NCBI GenBank assembly: GCA_021324795.1
Contig: JAJPIK010000118.1
Span: 62,001 to 126,000, forward strand
DNA: 64,000 nucleotides
DNA from: Chloroflexota bacterium
GTDB lineage: Bacteria; Chloroflexota; UBA6077; FW602-bin22; CADDYW01
Direction: 5' to 3'
The position numbers were made by a program, and so were the translations under genes. The notes under the pieces are model-generated. The model was given only the letters and a program-made list of their open reading frames with translations. It ran no database searches and had not been told where the DNA came from. The first letter of the stretch is position 1, and each line of letters starts with the position of its first letter. Of the stretch, positions 38,422 through 47,116 are shown one piece after another.

Positions 38422-38595
38422 CAGATTTTCTACTCCTGAATGCTGCGAGTCCGACGAGGAGTATAGGGGAGATGGTAGGGGAGATCAATCTCCTTGGGTG
38501 TTTCCCGCCAATTTGCCAGGCCAAGGCTAGCGCGCTTCAAGTGGTTGTTATACTATGAGGCGCGGTGGCCAGATCGCCAAGAACGGAGACAAGCG

Positions 38596-39462
38596 GTGGA
38601 GCAAAACGAGGTGGGCAAAGCCAAGCCATCTCTGGGCCAACCTCATCACGACCACCGGAACACCTTCTCCGATCTTGACCTCTCGCGCTGGAAAGAATAC
38701 GACGATCTGCTGACCGGCAGCCTCTGGCTGCTCGGGGCGCGCGACAAGACCGGTCCCCACATCGGCGACTACTGGGGAAACTTCGTTCCGCAGATTCCTA
38801 ACCAGATCCTTCGACGCTTCACCCGGCGGGGCGAGATTGTCGTCGATCTATTCAGCGGCATGGGAACGACTTTGATCGAGTGTCGACACCTGGGCCGACA
38901 CGGGATTGGCGTCGAGCTTTCGCCGAGCGTCGCGGAACAATCGCGTCAGCGCATTGCCCAGGCGGAAAACCCCGACGCGGTCACGACGGAAGTGCTCGTC
39001 GGGGATTCCACGGCGCCGGAAACGATCGCAAGGGTGCGCGAAGCGCTCGCCAATCTTGGCTCCGACGCCGCCGATTGCCTTTTCCTTCACCCGCCTTACC
39101 ACGACATCATTCCTTTCAGCGATGACCCGCGCGATCTCTCGAATGCACCGGACCGGCAAGCGTTCCACGACAAGTTTCGTCAGGTCGTCGAGCACGCTCG
39201 CGACCTGCTACGTCCGGGGCGCTTCATGGCGCTGGTGATTGGCGACAAGTACACCCGGGCGGAATGGATCCCACTCGGCTTCGAGTGCATGCAAATCTGC
39301 CGAGAGGCTGGCTTCCAGCTCAAGGCGATCAACGTCAAAGACATCCAAGGAAACGAGCGCGGTAAAGGCAAGAACGAAAATCTCTGGCGCTATCGCGCGC
39401 TCAAGGCTGGCTTTTACGTTTTCAAGCACGAGTACGTGATGGTGTTCCGCAAGCCGCTTTGA
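38596..39462 (+). CDS. DNA methyltransferase, solitary
   Basis: About 288 residues. SAM-binding motif I is VVDLFSGMGTTLIECRHLG then HGIGVELSP; catalytic motif IV is CLFLHPPYHDIIPF, an H-P-P-Y variant of D/S-PPY; the next helix reads FRQVVEHARDLLRPGRFM. The order I then IV differs from the beta-class gene at 32388. No restriction gene is near. The GTG at 38596-38598 has GGAG seven bases upstream; the open frame starts further left but those residues look non-coding. Target base unknown. Confidence 0.83.
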   Translation: MEQNEVGKAKPSLGQPHHDHRNTFSDLDLSRWKEYDDLLTGSLWLLGARDKTGPHIGDYWGNFVPQIPNQILRRFTRRGEIVVDLFSGMGTTLIECRHLGRHGIGVELSPSVAEQSRQRIAQAENPDAVTTEVLVGDSTAPETIARVREALANLGSDAADCLFLHPPYHDIIPFSDDPRDLSNAPDRQAFHDKFRQVVEHARDLLRPGRFMALVIGDKYTRAEWIPLGFECMQICREAGFQLKAINVKDIQGNERGKGKNENLWRYRALKAGFYVFKHEYVMVFRKPL

Positions 39463-39549
39463 CCCGTACATTTCCCCTGGGTGCCACGACTATCTCCATA
39501 GAGTGAGGCCAAGGCCAATTAGGCCCAAGTAGGTGAAATTGGCAGACTG

Positions 39550-39572
39550 CCCTCACCCTAACCCTCTCTCAG
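39550..39572. repeat. Dispersed repeat, CCCTCACCCTAACCC family, second copy
   Basis: Near-identical to the first 23 bases at 33361 with one change (CTCT for CTCC), preceded by a similar AAATTGG and followed by GAATTTC-like bases. It lies before the small secreted protein gene. Confidence 0.65.
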
Positions 39573-39637
39573 CAGGAAAGGGAATTTCGGAGGCGCGGGC
39601 CGAACGGATGGCCCGCGAGAAATGGAGTCGTGGAACT

Positions 39638-40114
39638 ATGTCCAAGCTGGTACGAGTCTTACTGATCTTTGGATCTGTCATTGGGCTGATGGCGCTGGCC
39701 GGGACGGCGCTCGCTCAGCGGTTGCCCAGGAATCAAACCCAGCCGCTAGGTGGCGTGATCGCCATTGGTGAGCTGACCGAGCCGGACGGAACGATCCAGA
39801 CCGTCGACCTGCGGGCTGGCGAGCGGAATAACCAGCAGGGCGGCAACCTGCGCTTCTATTGTCCCAAAATGGGTTATTACAATGGAGCCGTGCGCAGCGT
39901 GAGCATCCGGAACGGAACGGCTAATCTCAGCGGCGGTGGGGCACTGACTAAGCCAGACGGCTCCCGCGAGCGCGTGACGTTCACCATGACTGTCACCCTG
40001 GCCGACAAGCACGTCACGGTCAACGTCCAGGACAAGGATGGCCAGACCTACACGATGGATGGTAACCTGAATCCCGGCTTCGTCGTCATCCAGGTGCTGT
40101 CGCCCGTCTCTTAA
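39638..40114 (+). CDS. Small secreted protein of unknown function
   Basis: About 158 residues. The N-terminus has a signal peptide: SKLVRVLLIFGSVIGLMAL followed by AGTALAQRL, with cleavage likely after ALA. The rest is beta-rich and hydrophilic (EPDGTIQTVDLRAGE; VSIRNGTANLSGGG; FTMTVTLADKHVTVNVQD). It has one Cys only, so disulfides are unlikely. I do not recognise the family. The open frame to 39533 is longer, but the ATG at 39638 gives a proper signal peptide. Confidence 0.65.
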   Translation: MSKLVRVLLIFGSVIGLMALAGTALAQRLPRNQTQPLGGVIAIGELTEPDGTIQTVDLRAGERNNQQGGNLRFYCPKMGYYNGAVRSVSIRNGTANLSGGGALTKPDGSRERVTFTMTVTLADKHVTVNVQDKDGQTYTMDGNLNPGFVVIQVLSPVS

Positions 40115-40125
40115 AAAATTCCCCC

Positions 40126-40154
40126 TTGACCGAGATGCGCCAAACCGGTAGGAT
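40126..40154 (+). promoter_or_regulatory. Sigma70-type promoter upstream of the lipoprotein gene
   Basis: TTGACC, 17 bases, TAGGAT. It lies about 145 nt before the lipoprotein start, after the preceding stop. Confidence 0.65.
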
Positions 40155-40300
40155 GCGACTCCGTTTGGACTGATAGATGGTCTGGCGCGGGGTCACCCGG
40201 CCCGGCGATTTGCTGGGTACGGAGTGTGTGGTCACTTTTCCCGAATGGGATAAGTGGGCGACGCGTGATCCCGATTTTGTGTCCAGGGAGCACATGAGCG

Positions 40301-41551
40301 ATGAGGCGCCTCTTTTTATTGTTCTTCGCCTGTCTCGCGTTCGCCGGGTTGGTGGCCTGTCGGAGCAGGGGTGCGCCGGTCTTGTCGACCGAGCCAGCCG
40401 TGGTGCCGACGGTGGTGCCAGTGGTAACAAGACAGGCGATCGCTCAGAGCGCCTCGCCGCCGAGCGGACCGTCGCAATCGGACGTCCAAGCTATTCCGGT
40501 GCCCTCGGCTTTGCCTACCGCGACCAGCGTTCCGCCGAGCGCAACTGCGGAGCTAGCTACCGCGACGGTGGTGCCACTCTCGCCGTCGCCGGTTCCTCCT
40601 TCGCCAACGGCTGCGCCACCTACTCCTACGCCAGTGCCAGCCACGCCAACGTCGTCTTCTGACGAACCTGCCTCCTGGCTAAAAGGCACAACCTTGCTTG
40701 GCATGTACGGTCGCGCCTTTGGCGTGGCGCCGATTCTTGGTCGCCTCGGCAGTTACCAGAATTTCACTGATATGGCCAAAGACGTCGCTGGCTTCAGCGA
40801 TCAGATCAAAGCGGTGAATGGCGGTAAGCCGGTTCTGCCAATGGTTCACCTCATCTATGCTCTTGCCATGCCCTGCAGCGGCAATGGTGATTGCCTGTTC
40901 TACCTCGAAGGCCAGGATCCAAACCTCGTCGATGATTACATCAAGCCCGCCCAGCAGCGTGGCTGGCTCGTTCTGCTCGATACCCAGCTCGGGCGCTCGG
41001 ATCCGGTCACTCAGGTCAACCGGATGATCGCCGAGGGCTACCTGAAGTACGACAACGTCGAGGTCGCGCTGGATCCGGAATTTCACTCGGTGCCCGGGCA
41101 CGACCGCCCGGGTATCCCAATCGGCACGATCACCGCAGCGCAGGTCAACCAAGTCCAGCAGATCCTTGATGACTACGTCCAGAAAGAGCATCTCCCCCAC
41201 CGCAAGATCCTGATGGTCCACCAATTTGGCGACAAGATGGTCAACGATGGTGTGCCATTCATGATCCAAGACAAGGATCAAGTAAAGGACTACCCTAACG
41301 TCGATCTGGTGATCGACGCCGATGGCGTGGGCGGACCGGACGCCAAAGTCACGAAGTACGATAAGATGACCGATAGCACGGCCTATCCGTTTATCGACTA
41401 CCGCGGGATCAAAATTTTCCTGCCCAACCCCTATGAACAGGCTGGCCACTACGACAAGCCACCTCTCACCTTCCGCCAAGTCTTCGGCCTGGATCCCACC
41501 CCGGGCAAAGCCAGGATGAGTGTTCCCCCCGACGTGGTGATCATCGCGTAG
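40301..41551 (+). CDS. Surface lipoprotein of unknown function with Pro/Thr linker
   Basis: 416 residues. RRLFLLFFACLAFAGLVAC gives a lipobox (LVAC), so the protein is lipid-anchored outside the membrane. A low-complexity Pro/Thr/Ser/Ala linker covers about residues 30-120. The rest is globular with alternating strands and helices: MYGRAFGVAPILGRLGS, LPMVHLIYALAMPC, RGWLVLLDTQL, YDNVEVALDPEFH, KILMVHQFGDKM and VDLVIDADGVGGPD. The pattern resembles a TIM-barrel glycoside hydrolase with acidic residues at strand ends, but I cannot name a family. It may act on cell-wall or extracellular glycans. Confidence 0.7.
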   Translation: MRRLFLLFFACLAFAGLVACRSRGAPVLSTEPAVVPTVVPVVTRQAIAQSASPPSGPSQSDVQAIPVPSALPTATSVPPSATAELATATVVPLSPSPVPPSPTAAPPTPTPVPATPTSSSDEPASWLKGTTLLGMYGRAFGVAPILGRLGSYQNFTDMAKDVAGFSDQIKAVNGGKPVLPMVHLIYALAMPCSGNGDCLFYLEGQDPNLVDDYIKPAQQRGWLVLLDTQLGRSDPVTQVNRMIAEGYLKYDNVEVALDPEFHSVPGHDRPGIPIGTITAAQVNQVQQILDDYVQKEHLPHRKILMVHQFGDKMVNDGVPFMIQDKDQVKDYPNVDLVIDADGVGGPDAKVTKYDKMTDSTAYPFIDYRGIKIFLPNPYEQAGHYDKPPLTFRQVFGLDPTPGKARMSVPPDVVIIA

Positions 41552-41638
41552 CCACCATGCATCCAAATTCACCCCTCTGGCGTACTACTGATGAGCAACG
41601 CAATTGCTCGTCGCGTAAGAGCACGGAGGCAACGGTGA

Positions 41639-42073
41639 ATGATCCCGCGTTTTAACTGGGCGATAATCCACAGAGAGAGGCTAGCCGCACTCGGAGTCGG
41701 CCTGGCAATCCTGGTGGCCGGCTGTGGGGGTGCACAGGCGACGGCCATGCCCACGGCAATGCCGATGCCGACGCCCACGACTGCTCAATCGGCAGCCGTG
41801 CTGAATGCAACGCCGGTCGCGACAACCAAGGTGAACATTCAGAACTTCGCCTTCTCTCCGGCCGTGATCACGGTTCCCGTCGGTGCGACCGTGACCTGGA
41901 CTAACGACGACATCGAGCAGCACACCGTCACCGCGCGTGACACAAGCTACAGCTCCGACGCGATCGCCAACCACCAAACCTACTCGGTTACTTACTCCAA
42001 GGTTGGCACGTACGAGTACTTCTGTGAGATCCACCCCACGATGGTGGGGAAGATCGTCGTAACGGCAGGTTAG
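41639..42073 (+). CDS. Cupredoxin-domain lipoprotein (plastocyanin/azurin-like)
   Basis: 144 residues. LGVGLAILVAGCGG is a lipobox; a Met/Pro/Thr-rich linker follows. The cupredoxin core is VNIQNFAFSPAVITVPVGAT then VTWTNDDIEQHTVTA and YEYFCEIHPTMVGKIVV. His (QHTVTA), Cys (YFC), His (IHP) and Met (TM) are the type I copper ligands. It may carry electrons or bind copper outside the cell. ATG 41639 has GGAGG nine bases upstream. Confidence 0.92.
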   Translation: MIPRFNWAIIHRERLAALGVGLAILVAGCGGAQATAMPTAMPMPTPTTAQSAAVLNATPVATTKVNIQNFAFSPAVITVPVGATVTWTNDDIEQHTVTARDTSYSSDAIANHQTYSVTYSKVGTYEYFCEIHPTMVGKIVVTAG

Positions 42074-42092
42074 CCGAGAGGAGAAGAGAACC

Positions 42093-43037
42093 ATGGCGAA
42101 GTACATCCAGCATGACGAGCAACGCGACGGAATCGATCGGCGTGGCTTTCTGAAGTGCATGGCCTGGGCCGGAACTGGCCTCGTCTGGACGGCAACGGCC
42201 GGTGGATTGCTGACGTCGTGTGCCTTACCCGAGGTGGCCTCGACCCCGAAGGTCGAAGGCTTCACCTTCGTTCAAGTCAGCGATAGCCATGTCGGATTTA
42301 GCGCAGAAGGGGTCAATACCGACGTTACGAAGACCTTGGAGCAGGTGGTCGCACGCATCAACGCGCTGCCCCAGCCGCCGGCCCTGGTGCTCCACACCGG
42401 CGACCTTAGCCACCTCTCGAAGCCGAGCGAGTTTGATACCGTCCAGCAGATCATGGGAACAATCAAGACCAGTGGCATCTTCTACGTTCCTGGCGAGCAC
42501 GACGTGATCGGCGACAATGGCGCTGGCTTCCGCCAGCGCTTTTCGGCTAAATCGCGCAACACTGATTGGTACAGCATGGATTTCAAAGGGGTCCACTTCA
42601 TCGGGCTCTCGAACATCGGCAGCGAGACCGAATTTGGCGTTCTCGGTACTGACCAGCTCACCTGGCTTGCCAAGGACCTGCAGTCTGTCAATCACGACAC
42701 GCCAGTCGTCGTCTTCGCACACGTGCCCCTCTACGCGGTCTACCCGCCCTGGGGCTGGACGACGAAGGACTCGACTCAAGCGATGGATCTGCTCAAGCTT
42801 TTCAGCTCGGTGACGGTTCTCAATGGCCACATTCATCAGGTGCTGAGCCAGGTCGAAGGAAACATTCGCTTTCACGTTGCCAGCTCGACTGCTTTCCCGC
42901 AGCACCATCCGGGCGAAGGTCAGCCCGGGGCCTACCAGCTACCGGCCGACGAGCTCTTACGAACCCTTGGCTACCGGACCGTCAGCGTCGTTCCTGGCAA
43001 CCGAGAATTGGCCGTTGTCGACACCACTCTCGCCTAA
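42093..43037 (+). CDS. Tat-exported metallophosphoesterase
   Basis: 314 residues. DRRGFLKCMAWAGTG is a twin-arginine signal (R-R-x-F-L-K). The calcineurin-like core has FVQVSDSHVGFS (D-x-H), LVLHTGDLSHLSK (GD), VPGEHDVIGDN (in place of G-N-H-D), VVFAHVPLYA (H) and LNGHIHQVLSQ (GHxH). The GEHD variant of GNHD is common among secreted members. Substrate unknown. It follows the cupredoxin gene by 19 nt. Confidence 0.9.
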   Translation: MAKYIQHDEQRDGIDRRGFLKCMAWAGTGLVWTATAGGLLTSCALPEVASTPKVEGFTFVQVSDSHVGFSAEGVNTDVTKTLEQVVARINALPQPPALVLHTGDLSHLSKPSEFDTVQQIMGTIKTSGIFYVPGEHDVIGDNGAGFRQRFSAKSRNTDWYSMDFKGVHFIGLSNIGSETEFGVLGTDQLTWLAKDLQSVNHDTPVVVFAHVPLYAVYPPWGWTTKDSTQAMDLLKLFSSVTVLNGHIHQVLSQVEGNIRFHVASSTAFPQHHPGEGQPGAYQLPADELLRTLGYRTVSVVPGNRELAVVDTTLA

Positions 43038-43203
43038 GCGTGGCAGCAGATCGACTGCACCAGGGGAGCGGTGCTCACCGGCGACTGACGCGGTCGCCAG
43101 TGACCCAGAGCTGGTGTCTGTCTTCTATACTGTCAAGGATAGTGAAGCCAGACGACGTCCGGTTTTGGAACCAGAGCAGGAGAGTGAAGAGGATACCCGA
43201 TCG

Positions 43204-43782
43204 GTGAAGCAACAACAGGCGGGGGACTTGATCGATGCTGCGCTGGTCAAGCGCGCCCGGGCCGGAGATCGCAGAGCCTTGGGTGAGCTCTACGACCGCT
43301 ACGCCACCTCGGCTTATAGCCTGGCGGTGCGTCTGATTGGCGCCGCGGCGGCGGAAGACGTCATGCACGATGCATTCGTCACCCTCATGACCAAACCGGA
43401 CGCTTTCGATGCCAGGCGGGGCAGCTTTCGGGGCTGGTTTCTGAGCGTGGTTCATCATCGGTGTATCTCACTGCTCCGGGCAAATCACATTTCGGTCGAC
43501 GAAACTGCCTTGGCCGAGCTCCCGTCTGCTGATCCCGAGCCGGCTGATACCATCGTTCAGCGCCTGCGCGGTGCCGCGGTGCGCGAGGCACTGATGCGTC
43601 TTCCCGAAGCGCAGCGCGAAGCGTTGGTCCTGGCTTATTATGGGGGGCTGAGCCAGAGCGCTCTCGCCAGCCGATTGGGGGTACCGCTGGGTACGATCAA
43701 AGCGCGCATGCGGCGTGGCTTGGTCACATTGCAGACCTTTCTGGGAGGAGAAACGCTGATGGATGAAGAGAGGGGGCGATGA
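43204..43782 (+). CDS. ECF sigma factor
   Basis: About 192 residues. Region 2: LVKRARAGDRRALGELYDRY then AEDVMHDAFVTLMTKPDAF; region 4: LMRLPEAQREALVLAYYGG then LSQSALASRLGVPLGTIKAR. This is the ECF sigma layout without region 3. GTG at 43204 is a likely start; longer frames read into the previous gene. Its stop overlaps the next ATG (ATGA), so it is co-translated with its anti-sigma factor, which presumably holds it at the membrane until a signal arrives. Confidence 0.9.
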   Translation: MKQQQAGDLIDAALVKRARAGDRRALGELYDRYATSAYSLAVRLIGAAAAEDVMHDAFVTLMTKPDAFDARRGSFRGWFLSVVHHRCISLLRANHISVDETALAELPSADPEPADTIVQRLRGAAVREALMRLPEAQREALVLAYYGGLSQSALASRLGVPLGTIKARMRRGLVTLQTFLGGETLMDEERGR

Positions 43783-44522
43783 CGCACGACGAAGTTGTCC
43801 AACTTCTTCCCATCTACGCGCTTGGCGCGCTCGACGAGGACGTCGCCGCGGTCGAGGCGCATCTCCGAGAGTGTACGCGATGTGCTAAGCTCCTGGCCGC
43901 CTATCGCGAAACGACTGCCACTCTTGGCGAGGCAGTAGAACCGGCCTTGACTCCGCCTGAGCTTCGGGCTGCTATCTTAGCCATGGTTCCCAAAAGATCG
44001 ACCCGCCGTTGGCTCGGATTCCCGCTGCCCGCGCTCCGGTTGCCGCCGCGCGCGTCGTTCGCGGCGATCTCCGCGCTTTTGATCGTGGCGCTTGGCTTCG
44101 GGGCTGGCTACGTCGTCCAGCGCCAGGATCTCCTGGCGACGCGAAGCGAGCTCAACCTCGATCAGCAGGGCCTCGTCTTGCTCACCAGCACCGAGACCAC
44201 CGTGGAGCGACTAGCCCCGGCCGCGAGCCTGGGCACTGGAACGAACATCCATGGACATTGGTACCATCAGCCGGGCATCAAGACTCAGGTTCTCGTCGTC
44301 GAGTTCATGCCCGCCTTGCCTGCCAGAGAAAGGTACTATGGCTGGCTGCAGAGCAAGGACGGCTCCTGGCAGCTCGTCGGTGCGTTCTCACTTGATAGCA
44401 AGGGCTACGGACGGCTCATCCTGCTGGGAACTGATGGCTCGCAGGTGCGGCGTGTCGTGGTCACCCGTCAGACTCAGGTGACCGCGATGCCACAAGGAGA
44501 GTTTGTCCTGAGCTGGCCGTGA
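43779..44522 (+). CDS. Membrane anti-sigma factor (RskA-like, zinc-finger type)
   Basis: 247 residues. HLRECTRCAKLL gives H-x3-C-x2-C, the zinc anti-sigma motif, at about residues 28-35. One membrane helix (ASFAAISALLIVALGFGAGY) lies near residue 105. The rest is outside and resembles the RskA sensor domain. The 4-base overlap with the sigma gene indicates a paired system. Confidence 0.9.
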   Translation: MTHDEVVQLLPIYALGALDEDVAAVEAHLRECTRCAKLLAAYRETTATLGEAVEPALTPPELRAAILAMVPKRSTRRWLGFPLPALRLPPRASFAAISALLIVALGFGAGYVVQRQDLLATRSELNLDQQGLVLLTSTETTVERLAPAASLGTGTNIHGHWYHQPGIKTQVLVVEFMPALPARERYYGWLQSKDGSWQLVGAFSLDSKGYGRLILLGTDGSQVRRVVVTRQTQVTAMPQGEFVLSWP

Positions 44523-44531
44523 AAAACATGC

Positions 44532-45707
44532 TTATGGCTGAATCTCCACTGTTCCGTCGGTTGGCAGAACTTCGAAGAAGACCCGGCCGGGGGGCAGTGC
44601 CACGACCTGGCCCTCGCTATTGAGAAATGTTGTCGGTTGACTCTCACTCAATCGGCTCCAGCGGACCGGCAGACTCCGTCCGTTCGCCAGGATCAATCCA
44701 GGTCCGCTGCCAATCAGATCGACGGTGTGATAGCCGGCTTCGCCAAAGTAGCTGGTTGGATGGGTGACCGCGCGTTGAATGACGATGGCCTCGCTAGAGA
44801 CGACGCTACCGTCTCTCTCGCGATGGGGTGCACCGTCTTGCGCACGAAGGTAGGTCTTACCAGTCCACGTCCAGACGACCCGGTGTCCTTGGGGATAGAC
44901 GATCGTGATCTGGCTCGCTCCCTGCGTGTTGGTTGGTAATGGCGCGCGGGGAAGTAGGGCCGCAGCGTGGCGTGGTGGTCGCAGCCGAAGCTCGCTTTCG
45001 AGCAACCGAGCGTTGACGTAGAGATTAAACGGAGCATCACGCTCTGATGTCCGGATCGCTCCCTCCTCGCCTGCCCCCCGGCAAAGATCAAAGTTGAAGA
45101 CAACTCCTTGCTCCAGGATCGTTGGAACGCCCGGCACGTCGAGGCAATGGACCAGCCCGCCGCCGTATTCGGTCATTACCAGGGCGAAGTACGGGCGGGT
45201 CGAACGGATCGGGCCTACTTCTGGGGGCGCATTCGCGAAGTAGACGGCGAGAAAACGCGTAAGGTCGAACTCGGCCGGCATTTCGTAGACGATGTCGGCG
45301 GCGTTCAGACCGGTTTGGGGACGAGCGTGCGGATCGTTGTCGATCATGACACCGATTGCCGCGACGACACCAAACGGAGTGGGCGTCGCAGTAGGGACTT
45401 TCGTCGGCGTGGGACTGACCGGGGTGGGGGTACGTGACGGAGTGGGCATTACTGTAAGGGCGGGCGTGCTCATAGGAATTGTGTTGGGCAGCGGGATTGG
45501 CGTCATGGTGACAGCGAACTGAGGGGGCGGTACATTCGTCGGCGTCGATGAGAGGTCTGGGGACCGAGCGCAACTGGCGAATGAACACGCACAAACTGCC
45601 AATGCTAACGCAAAATAGCCGAGGGTTCGGAACCGCACCGTCCGATTCCAGCCAGGATCGCGTGGGCGGTCGTCGATCACCGCGATGACTCCTTGATTCA
45701 GTTTCAC
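44532..45707 (-). CDS. DUF3048 (YerB-like) lipoprotein
   Basis: 391 residues. FALALAVCACSFASCARS is a signal with a lipobox-like end; a Pro/Thr linker follows. The DUF3048 core is clear: IGVMIDNDPHARPQTGL, AADIVYEMPAEFDLTRFLAV, GPIRSTRPYFALV. The function of DUF3048 is not established; the Bacillus member YerB is a surface lipoprotein. GTG start at 45707 with AAGG upstream, 13 nt after the GT4 gene's stop, so it is probably co-transcribed with a glycan locus. Confidence 0.85.
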   Translation of the reverse strand: MKLNQGVIAVIDDRPRDPGWNRTVRFRTLGYFALALAVCACSFASCARSPDLSSTPTNVPPPQFAVTMTPIPLPNTIPMSTPALTVMPTPSRTPTPVSPTPTKVPTATPTPFGVVAAIGVMIDNDPHARPQTGLNAADIVYEMPAEFDLTRFLAVYFANAPPEVGPIRSTRPYFALVMTEYGGGLVHCLDVPGVPTILEQGVVFNFDLCRGAGEEGAIRTSERDAPFNLYVNARLLESELRLRPPRHAAALLPRAPLPTNTQGASQITIVYPQGHRVVWTWTGKTYLRAQDGAPHRERDGSVVSSEAIVIQRAVTHPTSYFGEAGYHTVDLIGSGPGLILANGRSLPVRWSRLSESQPTTFLNSEGQVVALPPGRVFFEVLPTDGTVEIQP

Positions 45708-45720
45708 TGGCTTTGCCTTA

Positions 45721-47115
45721 CTACTCTGAAGGGCGACAGACCGGGGCGAGACTGATCGATTCGTAGATTTCCTCGATCTCCCGAGTATACTCTTCGAGAT
45801 CGCGCACTTGCGGATGTCCCGTGCCCAGGCGCTGGCGCAACGTACTATCTGATATCAAACGATTCATCGCGCTCGCGAGCTCATCGACCGAGCCAGGCGT
45901 TACCAGTAGACCATTCTTGCCGTCCTGGATGAACTCGGGAATTGCACCGACCCGTGAGGCGATGACCGGCACTCCGGCCATCGCCGCCTCGCGGATGATG
46001 ATCGAGAATGTCTCCGCCCAAAGCGAGGGAAGCACGAGCACGTCGGTTTGGGAAAAGATTCGGCTCAATTCAGTGCGCTGGTACGGGCCGTGGTAGACGA
46101 GTGATCTATCGAGTGCGTACAGCTTATTAAGGTACTGGGGCAGATTTCCATCAGCACCGTAGATGTGAACCTCGATGGGAGCATCGCGGAGGCGGCCGGC
46201 TGCCTCGATCAGAACGTGCACCCCCTTGTGCGGGGCAACCGTGCCCACGTAGCAAAACCGGATCTTCCCAGCCGGATCACGCCGCATCTCAGTTGGCAAG
46301 GGCGGAATGCCGAGCGGAACGATTCGGATCCGTTCTGCAGGAAGGTCGAATTCCCGGCTAATCAGATCACGGACGTATCGAGATGGAGCCGTGATGACGT
46401 CGGGATACCTCAGCAAGTGTTGCATCACATGTAAGCGATAGTCGTGAAGGCGCAGCCGACTGGCCAAATCCTGGCTAGGCGTTGGGGCTCTCTCAAAGGG
46501 CACTTCGAGAGCACGTCGTCCAAGAATAGTCAGTAGGTGCGGAAATGAGGTTCCCTCTTTGAGCTGATAGGCGATAGCCGAGCGGAGTCGCTGCAACGCC
46601 GTCCGACGCTCAATAGCTGGTGCGACCCGATGGTCAGTCAAGCAGCCAACGCAATCGAAGTGATGACTCGGGCCAGGGCACGGGCTGAGGTCGCCGCGCA
46701 GGAGTTGGACGCGGGGACAGACCCACCAGTAGTCGTGCAGTGTCAAAAGCGAAGGAATGTCTTGCGAGTAGGTGACCGCTGGTAATGTCGCTGACAGGCC
46801 GATCAAGTGCTGAAAGTGGACGACGTCCGGCCTTATTTCATCGACGTAGCGACGGAATTGCCGATCAATTTGCGGAACGCGAAAGAATCCGATGAAGTTG
46901 CCGGGATCGGCGAAATTGTTAATGACTCGCCGTACCCGCAGTTTTCCAACGCACTCGTCCCACTCGGCAAACTCCGGCCTCGACCGATCGCTGGCGCGCA
47001 CGTAGAGCCAGACCTCGTGTCGGTCGGCAAGCGACAACGCCAGATGGTAGGTATCGAGCTCGACTCCCGCCCATTCCCGCGGCGGGAGTCCGTTGGCCAC
47101 GAGCAAAATACGCAC
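45721..47115 (-). CDS. GT4-type glycosyltransferase
   Basis: About 464 residues. VRILLVANGLPPREWAGVE is the first strand with the GG-like turn; the acceptor domain holds a Cys-rich loop; the donor domain reads IRFCYVGTVAPHKGVHVLIE, LVLPSLWAETFSIIIREAAM and AGVPVIASRVGAIPEFIQDG, with the ESxxxE-like sugar-nucleotide motif as ETFSIIIRE. GTG at 47113-47115 follows the previous stop by one base. Probably adds a sugar in the second glycan locus. Confidence 0.88.
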   Translation of the reverse strand: MRILLVANGLPPREWAGVELDTYHLALSLADRHEVWLYVRASDRSRPEFAEWDECVGKLRVRRVINNFADPGNFIGFFRVPQIDRQFRRYVDEIRPDVVHFQHLIGLSATLPAVTYSQDIPSLLTLHDYWWVCPRVQLLRGDLSPCPGPSHHFDCVGCLTDHRVAPAIERRTALQRLRSAIAYQLKEGTSFPHLLTILGRRALEVPFERAPTPSQDLASRLRLHDYRLHVMQHLLRYPDVITAPSRYVRDLISREFDLPAERIRIVPLGIPPLPTEMRRDPAGKIRFCYVGTVAPHKGVHVLIEAAGRLRDAPIEVHIYGADGNLPQYLNKLYALDRSLVYHGPYQRTELSRIFSQTDVLVLPSLWAETFSIIIREAAMAGVPVIASRVGAIPEFIQDGKNGLLVTPGSVDELASAMNRLISDSTLRQRLGTGHPQVRDLEEYTREIEEIYESISLAPVCRPSE

Positions 47116-47116
47116 C

